Source: Siphonodentalium dalli
Taxonomy: Eukaryota; Mollusca; Scaphopoda; Gadilida; Siphonodentaliidae
Assembly (NCBI GenBank): GCA_032622095.1
Contig: CP136068.1
Coordinates: 161,155,465 to 161,219,464 of the forward strand
Direction: 5' to 3'
Length of the DNA: 64,000 nucleotides
Shown piece by piece: positions 9,330-20,909 of the stretch (the first letter of the stretch is position 1; the number at the start of each line of letters is the position of its first letter). The translations under genes were made by a program, and so were the position numbers. The notes beneath the pieces were generated by a model. It was not told where the DNA came from and did not search any database. It saw nothing but the letters and a program-made list of their open reading frames with translations.

Positions 9330-11512
9330 AATCCTTAGTAAATGCTGTTGTGTATCAACATTCAGAATGCGATTAGGTGCGCACTTAATCCTTATTAGAG
9401 TATAATTATGTTGGAATGTATCAACATTCAGAATGCGATTATGTGCGCACTGAATCCTTATATTATTAGAGTATATGTTGTAATGTGTCAACACTCAGAA
9501 TGCGATTTGGTGCGCACTGAATCCCTATATTAGTAGAGTATATGTTGTAATGTATCAACAATCAGATTGCGCTTAGTTGCGCACTGAATCCTTTGTAGAA
9601 TATATGTTGTATGTATCAACAATCATACTTCGAGTAGGTGCGCACTGAATCCTTAGTAGAATATATGTTGTATGTATCAACATTCAGAATGCGATTAGGT
9701 GCACACTGAATACCTATATTAGTAGAGTAGATGTTGTAATGCATCAACAATCATACTGCGAGTAGGTGCGAACTGAATCCTTAGTACAGTATGTACTGTC
9801 AAGTATCAACATTCATACTGCGAGTAGGTGCGAACTGAATCCTTAGTACAGTATGTATTGTCAAGTATCAACATTCAGACTGCGAGTAGGTGCGAACTGA
9901 ATCCTTAGTACAGTATGTATTGTCAAGTATCAACATTCAGACTGCGAGTAGGTGCGAACTGAATCCTTAGTACAGTATGTACTGTCAAGTATCAACATTC
10001 ATACTGCGAGTAGGTGCGAACTGAATCCTTAGTACAGTATGTATTGTCAAGTATCAACATTCAGACTGCGAGTAGGTGCGAACTGAATCCTTAGTACAGT
10101 ATGTACTGTCAAGTATCAACATTCATACTGCGAGTAGGTGCGAACTGAATCCTTAGTACGGTATGTATTGTCAAGTATCAACATTCAGACTGCGAGTAGG
10201 TGCGAACTGAATCCTTAGTACGGTATGTACTGTCAAGTATCAACATTCATACTGCGAGTAGGTGCGAACTGAATCCTTAGTACGGTATGTATTGTCAAGT
10301 ATCAGCATTCAGACTGCGAGTAGGTGCGAACTGAATCCTTAGTACAGTATGTACTGTCAAGTATCAACATTCATACTGCGAGTAGGTGCGAACTGAATCC
10401 TTAGTACAGTATGTATTGTCAAGTATCAACATTCAGACTGCGAGTAGGTGCGAACTGAATCCTTAGTACAGTATGTATTGTCAAGTATCAACATTCATAC
10501 TGCGAGTAGGTGCGAACTGAATCCTTAGTACAGTATGTATTGTCAAGTATCAACATTCATACTGCGAGTATGTGCGAACTGAATCCTTAGTACAGTATGT
10601 ACTGTCAAGTATCAACATTCATACTGCGAGTAGGTGCGAACTGAATCCCTAGTACAGTATGTATTGTCAAGTATCAACATTCAGACTGCGAGTAGGTGCG
10701 AACTGAATCCTTAATACAGTATGTATTGTCAAGTATCAACATTCAGACTGCGAGTAGGTGCGAACTGAATCCTAAGTACGGTATGTATTGTCAAGTATCA
10801 ACATTCAGACTGCGAGTAGGTGCGAACTGAATCCTTAGTACAGTATGTACTGTCACGTATCAACATTCATACTGCGAGTAGGTGCGAACTGAATCCTTAG
10901 TACAGTATGTATTGTCAAGTATCAACATTCATACTGCGAGTAGGTGCGAACTGAATCCTTAGTACAGTATGTACTGTCAAGTATCAACATTCATACTGCG
11001 AGTAGGTGCGAACTGAATCCTTAGTACAGTATGTATTGTCAAGTATCAACATTCATACTGCGAGTAGGTGCGAACTGAATCCTTAGTACAGTATGTATTG
11101 TCAAGTATCAACATTCATACTGCGAGTAGGTGCGAACTGAATCCTTAGTACAGTATGTATTGTCAAGTATCAACATTCATACTGCGAGTAGGTGCGAAGT
11201 GAATCCTTAGTACAGTATGTATTGTCAAGTATCAACATTCATACTGCGAGTAGGTGCGAACTGAATCCTTAGTACAGTATGTATTGTCAAGTATCAACAT
11301 TCATACTGCGAGTAGGTGCGAACTGAATCCTTAGTACAGTATGTATTGTCAAGTATCAACATTCATACTGCGAGTAGGTGCGAACTGAATCCTTAGTACA
11401 GTATGTATTGTCAAGTATCAACATTCATACTGCGAGTAGGTGCGAACTGAATCCTTAGTTCAGTATATGGTGTCAAATATCAAAATTAAGACTGCGATTA
11501 GATGGGCACTGC
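9330..11512. repeat. 62-bp satellite array, about 35 units
   Basis: The unit begins GTATCAACATTCA(G/T)ACTGC, continues GAGTAGGTGCGAACTGAATC and CTTAGTACAGTATGTA, and ends (C/T)TGTCAA. From 9803 to 11476 there are 27 units at exactly 62-bp spacing with no length change. The seven units before them (from about 9351) are 62-68 bp and diverged, and the last one decays after 11460. Two forms (CAGAC and CATAC; TATTG and TACTG) alternate between about 9927 and 10423, making a 124-bp higher-order repeat. Units with TACTG carry the inverted repeat ACAGTA-TG-TACTGT. Every unit has the same polarity. It is intronic and non-coding. Confidence 0.97.
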
Positions 11513-12170
11513 AAATTATTGATGTTTTTTCCACAGTATTATACTATAAATCCGAGTTTGATAGTGTATACCTTTAACTTGTAATCATGTGTAATTCGCT
11601 GTGCATCTTGCTTTGGTCTGCTTCTTAATATTCCTGTATCTGCGATCACGTACATGTAAGTGAACTTATTTTTAGAGCTGATTAGGACACTCTCTGAATC
11701 GGCGGATATCTGACTATTTTATTGCGTTATATGCTTATATTCAGTGCAAAATTACGGCTGAGATATCATTTTTGTCATCAAGCTTTAGTTGTGTTCTTCC
11801 GTGACTTCGTGTATTTCAGAATTAACCAATGTTGTATTCCCCATAAACTATATTCATAAATGTTTCGAAAAAGAGTGACTTCTCCAGCATTACACTGCTG
11901 AAATAATGTTGACACTGTCTGTTTTCGGTTTCTATGTGAACCTGAAACGATGTTAGTCTACGAAAACAGGCCGATGCTATAATCATTAATATTTTCCTCA
12001 AAATTGTGGTGGTGGGGTTGTATTCACACGTCGTGTTGAGACTTCACTCGAGTGTTTATGTTGAAATTGTCAGTGGTGTGACTGTTTAGAAACACGTGTA
12101 CCTACATAAGAGGGTACACGCACCAAAATAATTTGGAAGAACGTGGATTACCAGTTTGATGACTACAACT
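11513..12170. other. Intron, no gene seen
   Basis: AT-rich sequence between the satellite and a LINE fragment. No exon or element end was recognised. Confidence 0.5.
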
Positions 12171-12340
12171 TACGAGTACAGATATTACACGGACCTATGC
12201 ATCATCTTCATCAGTTTTCATCGAAACATGAGTGGTTACGAGAAACTTGTCTCCAAGTCATAGCCCATTGCTGCTAGTCTTGAATGTTTCTGTCGACATG
12301 TCTACGGCTAACAAATAGTGTCGCAATATGCACATGGACT
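12165..12340 (+). repeat. Diverged repeat, copy A (see 13705-13880)
   Basis: This shares ordered blocks with 13705-13880: ATGCATCAT, GAAACATGA, GTC(T/G)CCAAGT, a GTCGA/GTGTCG segment and ATATGCAC. The similarity is loose and only by eye. The LINE fragment begins where copy A stops matching, as if the LINE had inserted into it. Confidence 0.35.
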
Positions 12341-12342
12341 GA

Positions 12343-13150
12343 ACATCCACTAGTGACAACACGAACGACGAGTGCGCCCGAATTGTCTCTGGTTGTACTA
12401 GGTCTGTTAGTGACAGAAAACTTTTATCAGAGGTTGGCTGGGAACTACTCAAAAATAGACGAGAAAATTCTAAACTTTACTTATTCCACAAAATTATTCA
12501 TAATCTGACGAATTATTCTGACCCCGTGTATCTCCAAGACCTGGTTCCTCCAATCGTATCAGACGTATCAAGAATTAACACCCGAAACGCCAAAAACTTC
12601 AGACTTCCCCAATTTCACGCAAATTCCCATGACAAATCCTTCACATTGAACACAGCAGCCCTCTGGAATTCCCTGCCGGCGACCACACGGGACATAGTGG
12701 ATCATGACGAGTTTAGAGCGACCATAAACAAATATTATGTAAAGAAAAACCCACTTTTCAAATACTGTTACACAAGAAAAGTCCAAGTAATTCACGCACG
12801 CCTTCGAAATTTCTGCAGTGATTTGAACTCACATAAATTCCAAAATTATATCTCTACCACTGACCGATGTCTGTGCGGCCAAATAGAAGATAACTACCTC
12901 TTTATATTCCAATGTCAGCGCTTTTCACTCCATAGACAAACTTTCCTTTATAATCTTCCAACTACTGTTATCCCCTCGGTTAATATCTTCCTAAATGGTG
13001 ACGACGCCCTAAGTGTGGACACGAATCAAACAATTTTTGAAGAATTCCAAAAATACATAATTCATACAAAGCGATTTCAATAGTGATATAGAGCTCCAAA
13101 AAAAAAAAAATAATAAAAAAAAAAAAATATATATATATATAATATATAGA
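12343..13150 (+). pseudogene. 5'-truncated LINE: C-terminus of reverse transcriptase ORF with poly-A tail
   Basis: Upstream of the longest frame, the sequence already reads ARIVSGCTRSVSDRKLLSEV, then GWELLKNRRENSKLYLFHKI. This is the thumb-region signature of Jockey/I/RTE-X-like LINE proteins. It runs on through NTAALWNSLPATTRDIVDH and a C-terminal knuckle, CLCGQIEDNYLFIFQC, to a stop at 13083. An A-rich tail (two A runs, then a TA repeat) follows at 13098-13145. The coding part is open from 12343 to 13083, so this is a fairly young, heavily 5'-truncated insertion. It lies in the intron between EGF exons 5 and 6. Confidence 0.8.
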
Positions 13151-13257
13151 ATTTTACATTTTAAACAAAGTATGCCGGTCAGTCTCAGTATTCTCAAAGC
13201 GAAGAATCCGTTCCGCATAAATAAATAAATAAATCACGCGTAACATCACAATCTGGC

Positions 13258-13345
13258 ACCTTTCACTCACTACTCTCTCGCTCTGTTTCTCTCTCGCTCT
13301 CTTTTTATCTCTCTATCTCTCCCATCTCTCTCTCTCCTCTCTCTG
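13258..13345. repeat. CT-rich simple repeat
   Basis: A polypyrimidine run of TCTC-type words (ctctctcgctctctttttatctctctatctctc and similar) just after the LINE tail. Intronic, and could stack as non-B DNA. Confidence 0.85.
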
Positions 13346-15039
13346 CAAATCATACCTTCGTACTCACAGTACACGAATCAAACCGATTTATAATGTATAT
13401 CTACTGCCGAGCCCTGAATCTAAAAGACAAAACGCATACACAAATTTGAAATATTTTACAGGGCCCCAAAGACACAACGTGAGGACGACATTCATAAAAA
13501 GCCACGTGCTTACTGTTGTTCTCCCCTATCATCAGATACAATTATATTCATAAATCATCCATCATTGTCATTCTGTTACCTTGTCAACTCATGTATAAAC
13601 TGTTCATGTAATTATAAATCTGATGGGAAATAAACAATGTTTAAACCAATGAACGGACGGATGATTACAATAATTACAATAATTTGATTTTGTCTTTTAT
13701 TTACTACAACTATTACAGGGAGAGATGCATCATGTTGTCATGGAAACATGAATATGTGACTATGTGAACATTGTCGCCAAGTTATCGCCGATTATTATGG
13801 AGTCTACTTTTGTTGTGGGCATTTCAGTCCGAATATATGTGACTGTTACTGTTAGTGTCGATATGCACCCACTACTAAGCGACTGGACAATTTCATCCCT
13901 GTGGCTAGACAATTCCATACCAAAACACGTATGCCAATTCAAATGTTTTAATTTTACATCAGTTTCAGTTATTACTATGATAGCTTTGTTCTTTTATGCC
14001 TCGCACTAAAAGGGGAGGCCCGTTGATATGTTTATATTGGTCGCAATTAGAGTTAAATTAAAAGCTCACTTATGTAGAATATCGATGCAGTTAGTAGGTA
14101 TGTGATCAATTGTTCATTCAATCATGTATCACATTTTAATTTCTATTTCCAATAACTCTTACATTTATTGTAAAGGGTAAGTACTGATTAATAATCCAGT
14201 GAAATCGAGCTATTGGCCGATATTCCTCAAGAATAATGATGGCTAAGGTCTTGGTGCTATTAATTTCATAAGCCTTGCAGTTTCACTCTACATACAATCA
14301 GAATATGACACCTGTATAATTTATGACTGTATCTAAAAATAATCCCTCCCCTCGTGAAATGGGATAAGGGAAATGCGATCGATGATTACTTCATGATCAT
14401 GTTACTAAACTGTATATATTTGTCAGATGCTATTGCATCTACAACATAGATATGAAGTAAATTCACATTGAATTAAGATTATTGCTGTTGCAAATGAGGG
14501 AGATCATGAGGCCTACTATACCAACCATGAAATGAGAATAGATCCACATAAACTATAACCATTGTGATTAAGGTGTAAGAACACATATATACTTTATGTA
14601 ACAATAACTTGCAACACATAAGTATATCCTAGTTGGCTATTGCTTTCAATGAATAACAATTGGTTGATCATTTTACTAAAGAGCTCAAGAAAAATAAACA
14701 ATTAATATGAAGATGTCCAATTAGTGGAGAGTTATGTTTTATCAGCCAGGTAATTTCTTTGCCCAATTTATAGATTTCGATAACTCCAGCAATGCCCTAT
14801 TTTTTGCTAACTAATACAACAGTAACGAGTAGTTTGTCAAAATAATGTAACTTCACATACAGCACGCCATAATCACATTAGATAATGCTATGGTAATAAA
14901 AGGATTCCACGAGAATGAGGACACATGAGATAAATACGGCCGTTAAGTGACTGTGATGTGATTATTAGTATACGATGATACGCCGACCTACACCAATTAT
15001 GAATTGTCCCGGTCTCATATGTCCAACAAATAACCTAGT
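13346..15039. other. Intron, no gene seen
   Basis: Contains copy B of the diverged repeat (about 13705-13880). A short frame at 13764-14009 has no recognisable domain and no convincing splice acceptor. The rest is AT-rich intron. Confidence 0.45.
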
Positions 15040-15405
15040 ATTACGGAAATAACACAAAGCGGAATGCTGCCAATGGTCAATAAACGGCTACACGCAGAGG
15101 GTTGGTTCCAATGGCAGATGATACACAACGAAGCGGAAGGCTTCCAGTGGTAAATTAAACACAACGGAACGGAATGCTTCCAATGGTAAATGAAACACAT
15201 CGAAGCAGAGGCTTCCAATGGTACATGTAATCACACTTCCATGTGATATTCATTTATTTGTAAACTGGCAGATGAAAAAATTATTCATCGAATGGTATGA
15301 ACAATGCCTCTAGAGATTTGATCCAACTAAGTTTAAACATCATAGATTATTATCTTCCGCTTCGTTGTGTTTCATCTGCCATTGGAACCAACCTTCTGCA
15401 AATAG
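15040..15405. repeat. Short tandem repeat with inverted partner
   Basis: Four loose copies of a unit of about 42 bp built on AACACAACGAAGCGGAA(G/T)G and CTTCCAATGG(T/C)A lie at 15050-15222. At 15356-15405 the sequence CTTCCGCTTCGTTGTGTTTC, then ATCTGCCATTGGAACCAACC, is the reverse complement of 15097-15146. The block could fold on itself. No target-site duplication was seen. Confidence 0.7.
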
Positions 15406-16367
15406 TAGAATAATCCTAGATTTGATCGACCCATTGTGCCATGGAGATGGACTACACCACCTAAATTATAAGGAGTTTATGTGTCTATATATAATATATT
15501 ATTCCTTATTAAGAGATTCATTATTGGGCTTTATCACCGCAATTTGAATATTCTTCATTGCGCTTAAGCTCTTAAGCTCTTCTTCTCAATAAGCTCTTCT
15601 TGTGCTTAATTTAAAAAAAAGTTATAATTGTATTGTAACTATTGGTTTGTCCTTTAATATTTCCATACATCATGCCCACATATATTATAATAGAATAGTA
15701 CTATTATTAGTAATAGTGCTCGTAGTAGTTAATACCACCTTACCGTCAATATTCTAGCATGGTTAGTTTCAAAATCATAACGTTAATTGTTATTACTATT
15801 TGTGTGTACTGTATATGTACATCAGTCATCAATTGGAATCCCAAACTTAAGCACAGCCTGGTTGAATATCTACCATATATGGTGGGTTATTCCCACATTC
15901 AAGCTGTTGGTGTCATTCATGTTATTTTGCATGCGAAGTGGTAGACCCCCCATAGCTTATCAATACCACTCAGGACAGTGGGTGTTTGTCCTCAATTAAT
16001 TGAATTCTTCCTAAGTTGTGAGGTAGTTACTTTTATTTTTTTGTCACGATGCTTCATTTCCAATTCTGAGTTTTGTATATGACGTCATTCACTTGCCTTA
16101 GGTATACGCACCCTTGGTGGTTGCTATGATGTAGACCTTTACTCCTCCGACCATAGACCTTTAAAACCACGTGGCATACACCCATCAAATTAGTTATGGA
16201 AATTACTGCGAGAGCACGTGTTTGTATCATTCTGTGTCGGTCGAACATAATTTTGCGGAATAAAGTGAAAAAGTGAATTTTGTAGATATAGAACACACAG
16301 TCCACTCAATTATTTGCGGTGTAACCTATTATGTTCTCTATCATCTCTTATATGTTTCGTTCCACAG
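15406..16367. other. Intron, no gene seen
   Basis: Only short frames. A small CTTAAGCTCTT tandem lies near 15563-15600. The stretch ends with the polypyrimidine acceptor TTTCGTTCCACAG of EGF exon 6. Confidence 0.45.
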
Positions 16368-16481
16368 AAATCAATGAATGTGCATCTGGTCCGTGTGTGC
16401 ACGGAACTTGTAATGACGTCATCAACGGATTCAACTGTAACTGTTCTGAGACAGGATTCAGGGGGACAAGATGTGAGATAG
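16368..16481 (+). CDS. EGF-like domain exon 6 (diverged)
   Basis: A 114-nt exon, acceptor CGTTCCACAG, donor G|GTTAGT, phase 1-1. It reads [30 protein letters not shown] and FRGTRCEI. Six cysteines are present and C-N-D-x4-F-x-C keeps the hydroxylation/calcium-binding pattern, with Asp in the key position. It is clearly more diverged than EGF exons 1-5, so it was not part of the recent duplication and is an older member of the same protein. Next in line is the lectin domain, 4 kb downstream. Confidence 0.87.
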   Translation, partial: KSMNVHLVRVCTELVMTSSTDSTVTVLRQDSGGQDVR

Positions 16482-16982
16482 GTTAGTATTAATACATTTT
16501 ACAGTTCACTCCGTCTACCGCCCTCACTATCTGTATCACTCAGTGATAATGATCTGTTCAGAATATATGGGAAATCGTGTTAGCATGGAAGGAAAAATTG
16601 GAGAGAAAAAAAATGGTTTGGTTCAAAGGTTGTTGTGTTGTGACTGCTATTATAATAAAACTGTGTTCCCGTTATGCGGTCAATAGCTGTCTCCAATGGG
16701 GAATACCAATAGTTTCGGTTGGCGCTAAACACTCATCGATTTCGCGCCTTTGTCTTCTTTCACATCCACTCAACCTCTTACTACATACTATTTATATCAT
16801 CAATTGCAGAATGAACTGCGCGATACTATAGGGAAATATGTCTCAATTCGCCAATGCGTAAGTAACTACTCGCACGGATGTGTATTTGCTTCGTCGGCAG
16901 TAATGTTCTTTAGAGGTAAACAGTTCGTTTATATGCGACGTTCCATACTGATTGAAGTGTTGATTTTTCAAGTGACTACATA

Positions 16983-17434
16983 TGTGACCCGCCATATCAA
17001 ATCCAGTCGGGATTTTTTTACCTTGTGCCAATGTATTCTCTTATATATGCGAGTCGACCATAGGTCGCCTCGCATATATAAGAGAATGCATTGGCTTAAC
17101 AATTTTTTATCATGTTTTGTAAATAAATGTTTCTTACAATTTTTAGGACATAAAATAAAAAAACATCCATTACCTGCAGGGAGCCCCACACATATATAGA
17201 AGCACATAGAAGAGTGTCGTCTGCTCATGTTTCTATGGGGCTCTGTATGGGTGAAATCATAAAATTGTTAAAGAATACAAGAACAAATTATTAAAATTGT
17301 AAAAAATTGTTAGGCCAATGCATTCTCTTATATATGCGAGGCGACCTATAGTCGACTCGCATATATAAGAGAATGCATTGGCACAGGGTAAAAACAATCC
17401 CGACTTACGACTGGATTTGATATGGCGGGTCTCA
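16983..17434. mobile_element. MITE-like element carrying the twin-hairpin module
   Basis: Outer inverted ends are TGTGACCCGCCATATCAAAT and (right, complement) TGAGACCCGCCATATCAAAT, continuing with CCAGTCGGGA/CCAGTCGTAA. Inside sit two 67-nt hairpins (17028-17094 and 17315-17381) in opposite orientation. Each is CCAATGCATTCTCTTATATA-type sequence folding back with one mismatch around an ATA loop. Between them is an AT-rich spacer with AAAATTGTTAAAGAAT words. There is no coding capacity. The same module lies in the TTAA elements at 37.1 and 49.7 kb, which have different outer ends. Confidence 0.8.
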
Positions 17435-17956
17435 TATTGCTAACGTTACACCACATTCGTCGATGACGCCAATAGAGAATAGTGTTCCTGGTGCTCCTGA
17501 TTTGTCCGATTATTAACGCATATCACGTAGCAGTGGTGCACCGACAACTGACTGTCATGAAATGAACTGTCTACCAATGTGTTGAGAGTGCACTTTCGAT
17601 ATTTCTATGTGGTTTCATGTATTCGGGGAGAACATTTGTATGTGGTTGTACATGGAAGAGACATGGTGTTAACTACCCATTTGCATGTGATTTAGTGTTG
17701 CCGCATGCATAAGGTCGAATTGTAGCAGAAAATATTTCACATGCATATGGGCGATTTCCTGACTGGTCTATATTGGTACAGTGTGGTCGCAATCGTGTGG
17801 TCTGTTAATTTGTCAGTGTGATGTGTATCATGATGGTGTCCAGATTATTCAATGACTATCCCTTTGCGTGTGAGATATTAATTTGTATGCATATTGAGTT
17901 GATGTTCATATATTTGTTGTCACTATTTGACTAATTCATGGATTTATTTCTTTCTC
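17435..17956. other. Intron, no gene seen
   Basis: No reading frame or element end was recognised. The stretch ends at a good acceptor-like tract, TTTATTTCTTTCTCAG (17943-17958). Confidence 0.45.
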
Positions 17957-17972
17957 AGGTTAAAGCATTAAA

Positions 17973-18203
17973 TTGTTTAACAACCTTGGCGTCCATTATC
18001 TGTCGCACGAAACACTGTCTCTGGACAATAATATAGCCTGTTTCAACATAAATCTACAAGATAAACATAGTGCCATGCAAACCTGTAATTCCCTCGTGTG
18101 TCACGAGGAATGCCTTTACATAGAAATTTCCATAAATGTCCTGTGTAGGAACTGTTACAACAGAATTCATTATGTTGCCGGTTGTGTGATGGTTCAGGAA
18201 TGA
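17973..18203 (+). other. Cysteine-rich open frame, possible relic exon
   Basis: The frame reads NNIACFNINLQDKHSAMQTC, then NSLVCHEECLYIEI, VLCRNCYN and YVAGC, followed by a stop. The C-x4-C-x3-C spacing and the position before a lectin domain recall PAN/apple modules, which often precede C-type lectin domains in molluscs. However, the frame is closed by a TAA at 17961 between it and the acceptor tract at 17958, so it cannot be spliced in as it stands. Perhaps a decayed exon, perhaps chance. Confidence 0.25.
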
Positions 18204-19080
18204 TGTATTGTTATTATTTGGCATAGAAATATGATTAAATCGGGACAATATCACGCACGATTATAGATAATTATCTTGATCGCACTGAACTTTCTTCAAT
18301 GAACAGAGGCTCTATCAATGACGGTTTACCGAAAGCTGAATTTTATATGACAATTAACTCAGAGTAGTTGTCAACATGGACTCACTGAAACACACACATT
18401 GTGTGTTACAGTTCTATACCAATCCAATTACGGCTGCTATGGTTCTATACATGCAATTAATTCGAACGATTCATAGATGCTGCATTAATAAAAAAAATTA
18501 CGGATTATTGCAGATAATTCCCCGACCTGTGGGGTGGTATTATGGGCTATTTAAGTACAACAATATATTGTACCTTCTTGCCCATGTTATTCCGAGCCTG
18601 TATATATGTCAAAATTCTGACAGCTAGGACTATGTTCAACCATTAACTTGAGAAATGGATGTTCTTTTGTAAATACTGGCTGAACAATTGTAGAGGGTGT
18701 CACTCTTTTATAATTTCAAAGAAACGATTTACGTGTCACTTAAGCTCTCCCTCAAAGTATCCGAGCATTTCAGCCTACCAGTATTTTCTTTATGAAGTTT
18801 CCCGTGCCTGTTATTCAAGACAAGAGAATATATCGATTTGTTAAAATTTAAGCTCATAATCAAAAACAAAATCTTAGCCTGACTCTGCGTCGATTATACT
18901 GATGAACATTCACCCGAATCTCTAGAAATGACATAAAAATCGGATGTATATGAGTTATTATAATTCAATTTGTATTCCACCAATGACGCTTCTGGTTGTC
19001 ATGCTTTAACACAATGGCGGGTATCACCAGACTTGATTCATTTCGGTATCCGTTAAAGGCCTAAAACTTCATGGCAGCCG
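18204..19080. other. Intron, no gene seen
   Basis: AT-rich sequence with short frames only. Confidence 0.45.
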
Positions 19081-19087
19081 TCAGTTG

Positions 19088-19184
19088 ACAATCGGTTATA
19101 AATACTCACTTGTCTCGCCTGTTAACGATGAACCACCCGGTTATAACTACTCGCTTGTCTCGCCTGTTAACGATGAACCACTCG
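19088..19184. repeat. Two-copy tandem repeat, about 49 bp
   Basis: CGGTTATAAATACTCACTTG and CGGTTATAACTACTCGCTTG each continue TCTCGCCTGTTAACGATGAA and CCAC. Two adjacent copies with few changes. Confidence 0.85.
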
Positions 19185-19456
19185 CGTGATTAATGATATC
19201 AATGATTAGTGTGACCATGTCAAATAGATGTAATTTACAGACATACATTACATACAATTGTCTTTCCACCCTTTCTTCGGATAATACATATTGCCAAGTG
19301 GTTATTGTTGAATAATTTATACATGCCTCAACCATTTGATTACAATACAAATGCTTGTCAATGTATTAATTACAAATGTAATACACATACTTATTTCCAG
19401 TTTTGTGTATTTGGTTACAAATACAATACGTTTCAAAAAGTAATCAAATGTGTAAT

Positions 19457-19684
19457 AGATAGTATTACTAGTAACCAGTGTTTTGATAAGTTGCTCGGTG
19501 ATATATTATCTATAGATAGTATTACTAGTAACCAGTGTTTTGATAGGTTGCTCAGTGATATATTATATATAGATAGTGTTACTAGTAACCAGTGTTTTGA
19601 TAGGTTGCTCAGTGATATATTATATATAGATAGTACTACTAGTAACCAGTGTTTTGATAGGTTGCTCAGTTATATATTATCTTT
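19457..19684 (+). repeat. 57-bp tandem repeat, four copies
   Basis: The unit AGATAGT(A/G)TTACTAGTAACC, AGTGTTTTGATAGGTTGCTC, AGTGATATATTATATAT recurs at 19457, 19514, 19571 and 19628. As 57 is a multiple of three, the + strand stays open (19305-19700) and would give a 19-residue repeat such as TSNQCFDRLLSDILYID. Differences between units change amino acids freely (Ile/Val/Thr before Thr-Ser), which argues against selection on a protein. Intronic minisatellite. Confidence 0.9.
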
Positions 19685-20321
19685 AGATATAAACATCTAA
19701 CAAACCAGTTATTGGTGGAAACATTTGTGAATATTTTCTGTGGGTGGAATTTTCATCAACGATGTAACATATATCAAGTTTGTATCAATTGGCCCCATTC
19801 AAGTATTTAATATAGTAAGACAAATATTTTCGCTCAACTTTTTACAAAAACAATCTAAAATACTTTGATCAGATCTAATCAGAAGTAACACACAATTAAT
19901 TCAAAATACATTCCCAAAGTATTTTATTACAAATACAAATAATTTGACTCATAGAATTCTTTATTACAAATACGATACACAAAATACATCAAATTTTGTA
20001 ATCATTACAAGCACAAAACAAATACATAATACGATTATCCCATCCCTTAATAACTAGGTCAACGAAACTACGCTTTTACATTTAAGAAGGCGCTCCATTC
20101 GTTAATTTTCAAAAACATCTCAATTTCAAATAATTAATTTGAAGAGAAACATCATTATTCTTTATAACCAATATATGCTACTGTATTATAACAACACGTG
20201 TTTACCCTCACAATATGAGAGATGTGTTCGAATTATGAAAAAGTGATTTTACAAATTAAAAACAACCATTTCTTCATGTAGGTCAATATACCGTTTGACA
20301 GGAAATATTTTCAAAAACACT
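19685..20321. other. Intron, AT-rich, no gene seen
   Basis: Contains repeated ATTACAAATAC(A/G)ATAC words (19370-20030), possibly an old degenerate repeat. Confidence 0.45.
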
Positions 20322-20408
20322 CTGCACTATTTATTCTTATTTATACTCAGTCTACCATCTGAAATTGCACTATTTATTCTTATTTATACTCAGTCTACCA
20401 TCTGAAAT
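20322..20408. repeat. Two-copy tandem repeat, about 43 bp
   Basis: GCACTATTTATTCTTATTTA followed by TACTCAGTCTACCATCTGAAAT occurs twice in a row, without visible differences. Confidence 0.9.
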
Positions 20409-20561
20409 AATGACTCTGTTAAATTTTAGTCATTTGGCAATTATTTGCATGACTATTTGTTTACGTGTAAAGGAACAAAACAACCACGTTTCCAATAAAT
20501 TATGTAGTTTTATGGTAATTTTTTCATAAAAAAATTACAGTTCGTCTTCATGTTCTTGCAG

Positions 20562-20732
20562 TTTGTCCTACTGACTACAAGTCATACCAAATGTACTGCA
20601 TTGGAATCATTAATGGCGCATATAGTCGGATCGATGCAGTTGCACAGTGCGCAGCTTCCGGAGGACACTTGGTGCAGATACATGACGAGGCGATATACAG
20701 CTACATCCTATCCAGACTCACAGTTTATGAAG
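20562..20732 (+). CDS. C-type lectin-like domain, N-terminal exon
   Basis: A 171-nt exon, acceptor TTCATGTTCTTGCAG, donor G|GTACAT, phase 1-1. Codons read CPTDYKSYQMYCIG, then AYSRIDAVAQCAASGGHLVQ and IHDEAIYSYILSRL. This is the classic first half of a C-type lectin-like fold: a leading Cys pair (CP...YC), then an amphipathic helix with A-x-x-C-x-A-x-GGHLV. It joins in phase to the exon at 29527 through an 8.8-kb intron, giving ...TVYE then EYWIDG. Ligand binding cannot be predicted from this half. Confidence 0.88.
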
Positions 20733-20823
20733 GTACATTTCGTGAGCCAATTATGTGACACTGAACTGGAACATATATTGTCCGTAATAGAATCGTGTTG
20801 TTTTGAGACAGTGCGATTTTTTT

Positions 20824-20892
20824 GGATTGGTGGGATTTGAACCCCGGCCCATGACGGCGAGCGCGCCTTTCGACTCAAAGTCCGACGTCAAC
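20824..20892 (-). tRNA. tRNA-like remnant (pseudogene or SINE head)
   Basis: On the - strand the T-arm/B-box GGGGTTCAAATCCCACCA is preceded by a possible variable-arm hairpin GGCG-CGCT-CGCC and an anticodon-like loop in GGACTTTGAGTC, which suggests a Ser/Leu-type (long variable arm) tRNA. The acceptor stem and the A box are not convincing and the T-stem pairs only partly. It lies just beyond the 3' end of the - strand LINE. It may be a tRNA pseudogene, a SINE fragment, or the LINE target. Confidence 0.35.
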
Positions 20893-20909
20893 TTACACGC
20901 TTCTAAAAA

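Noticed and set aside
9330-11512. Regular repeat array considered as CRISPR
   Set aside because: The whole 62-bp unit repeats with no unique spacers, and the context is a eukaryotic intron.
12526-13083. Independent 185-codon gene
   Set aside because: The frame is open further upstream and matches the LINE RT C-terminus; the first Met is incidental.
19305-19700. 131-codon frame with a 19-residue repeat
   Set aside because: The 57-bp tandem repeat explains it; unit differences change amino acids freely.
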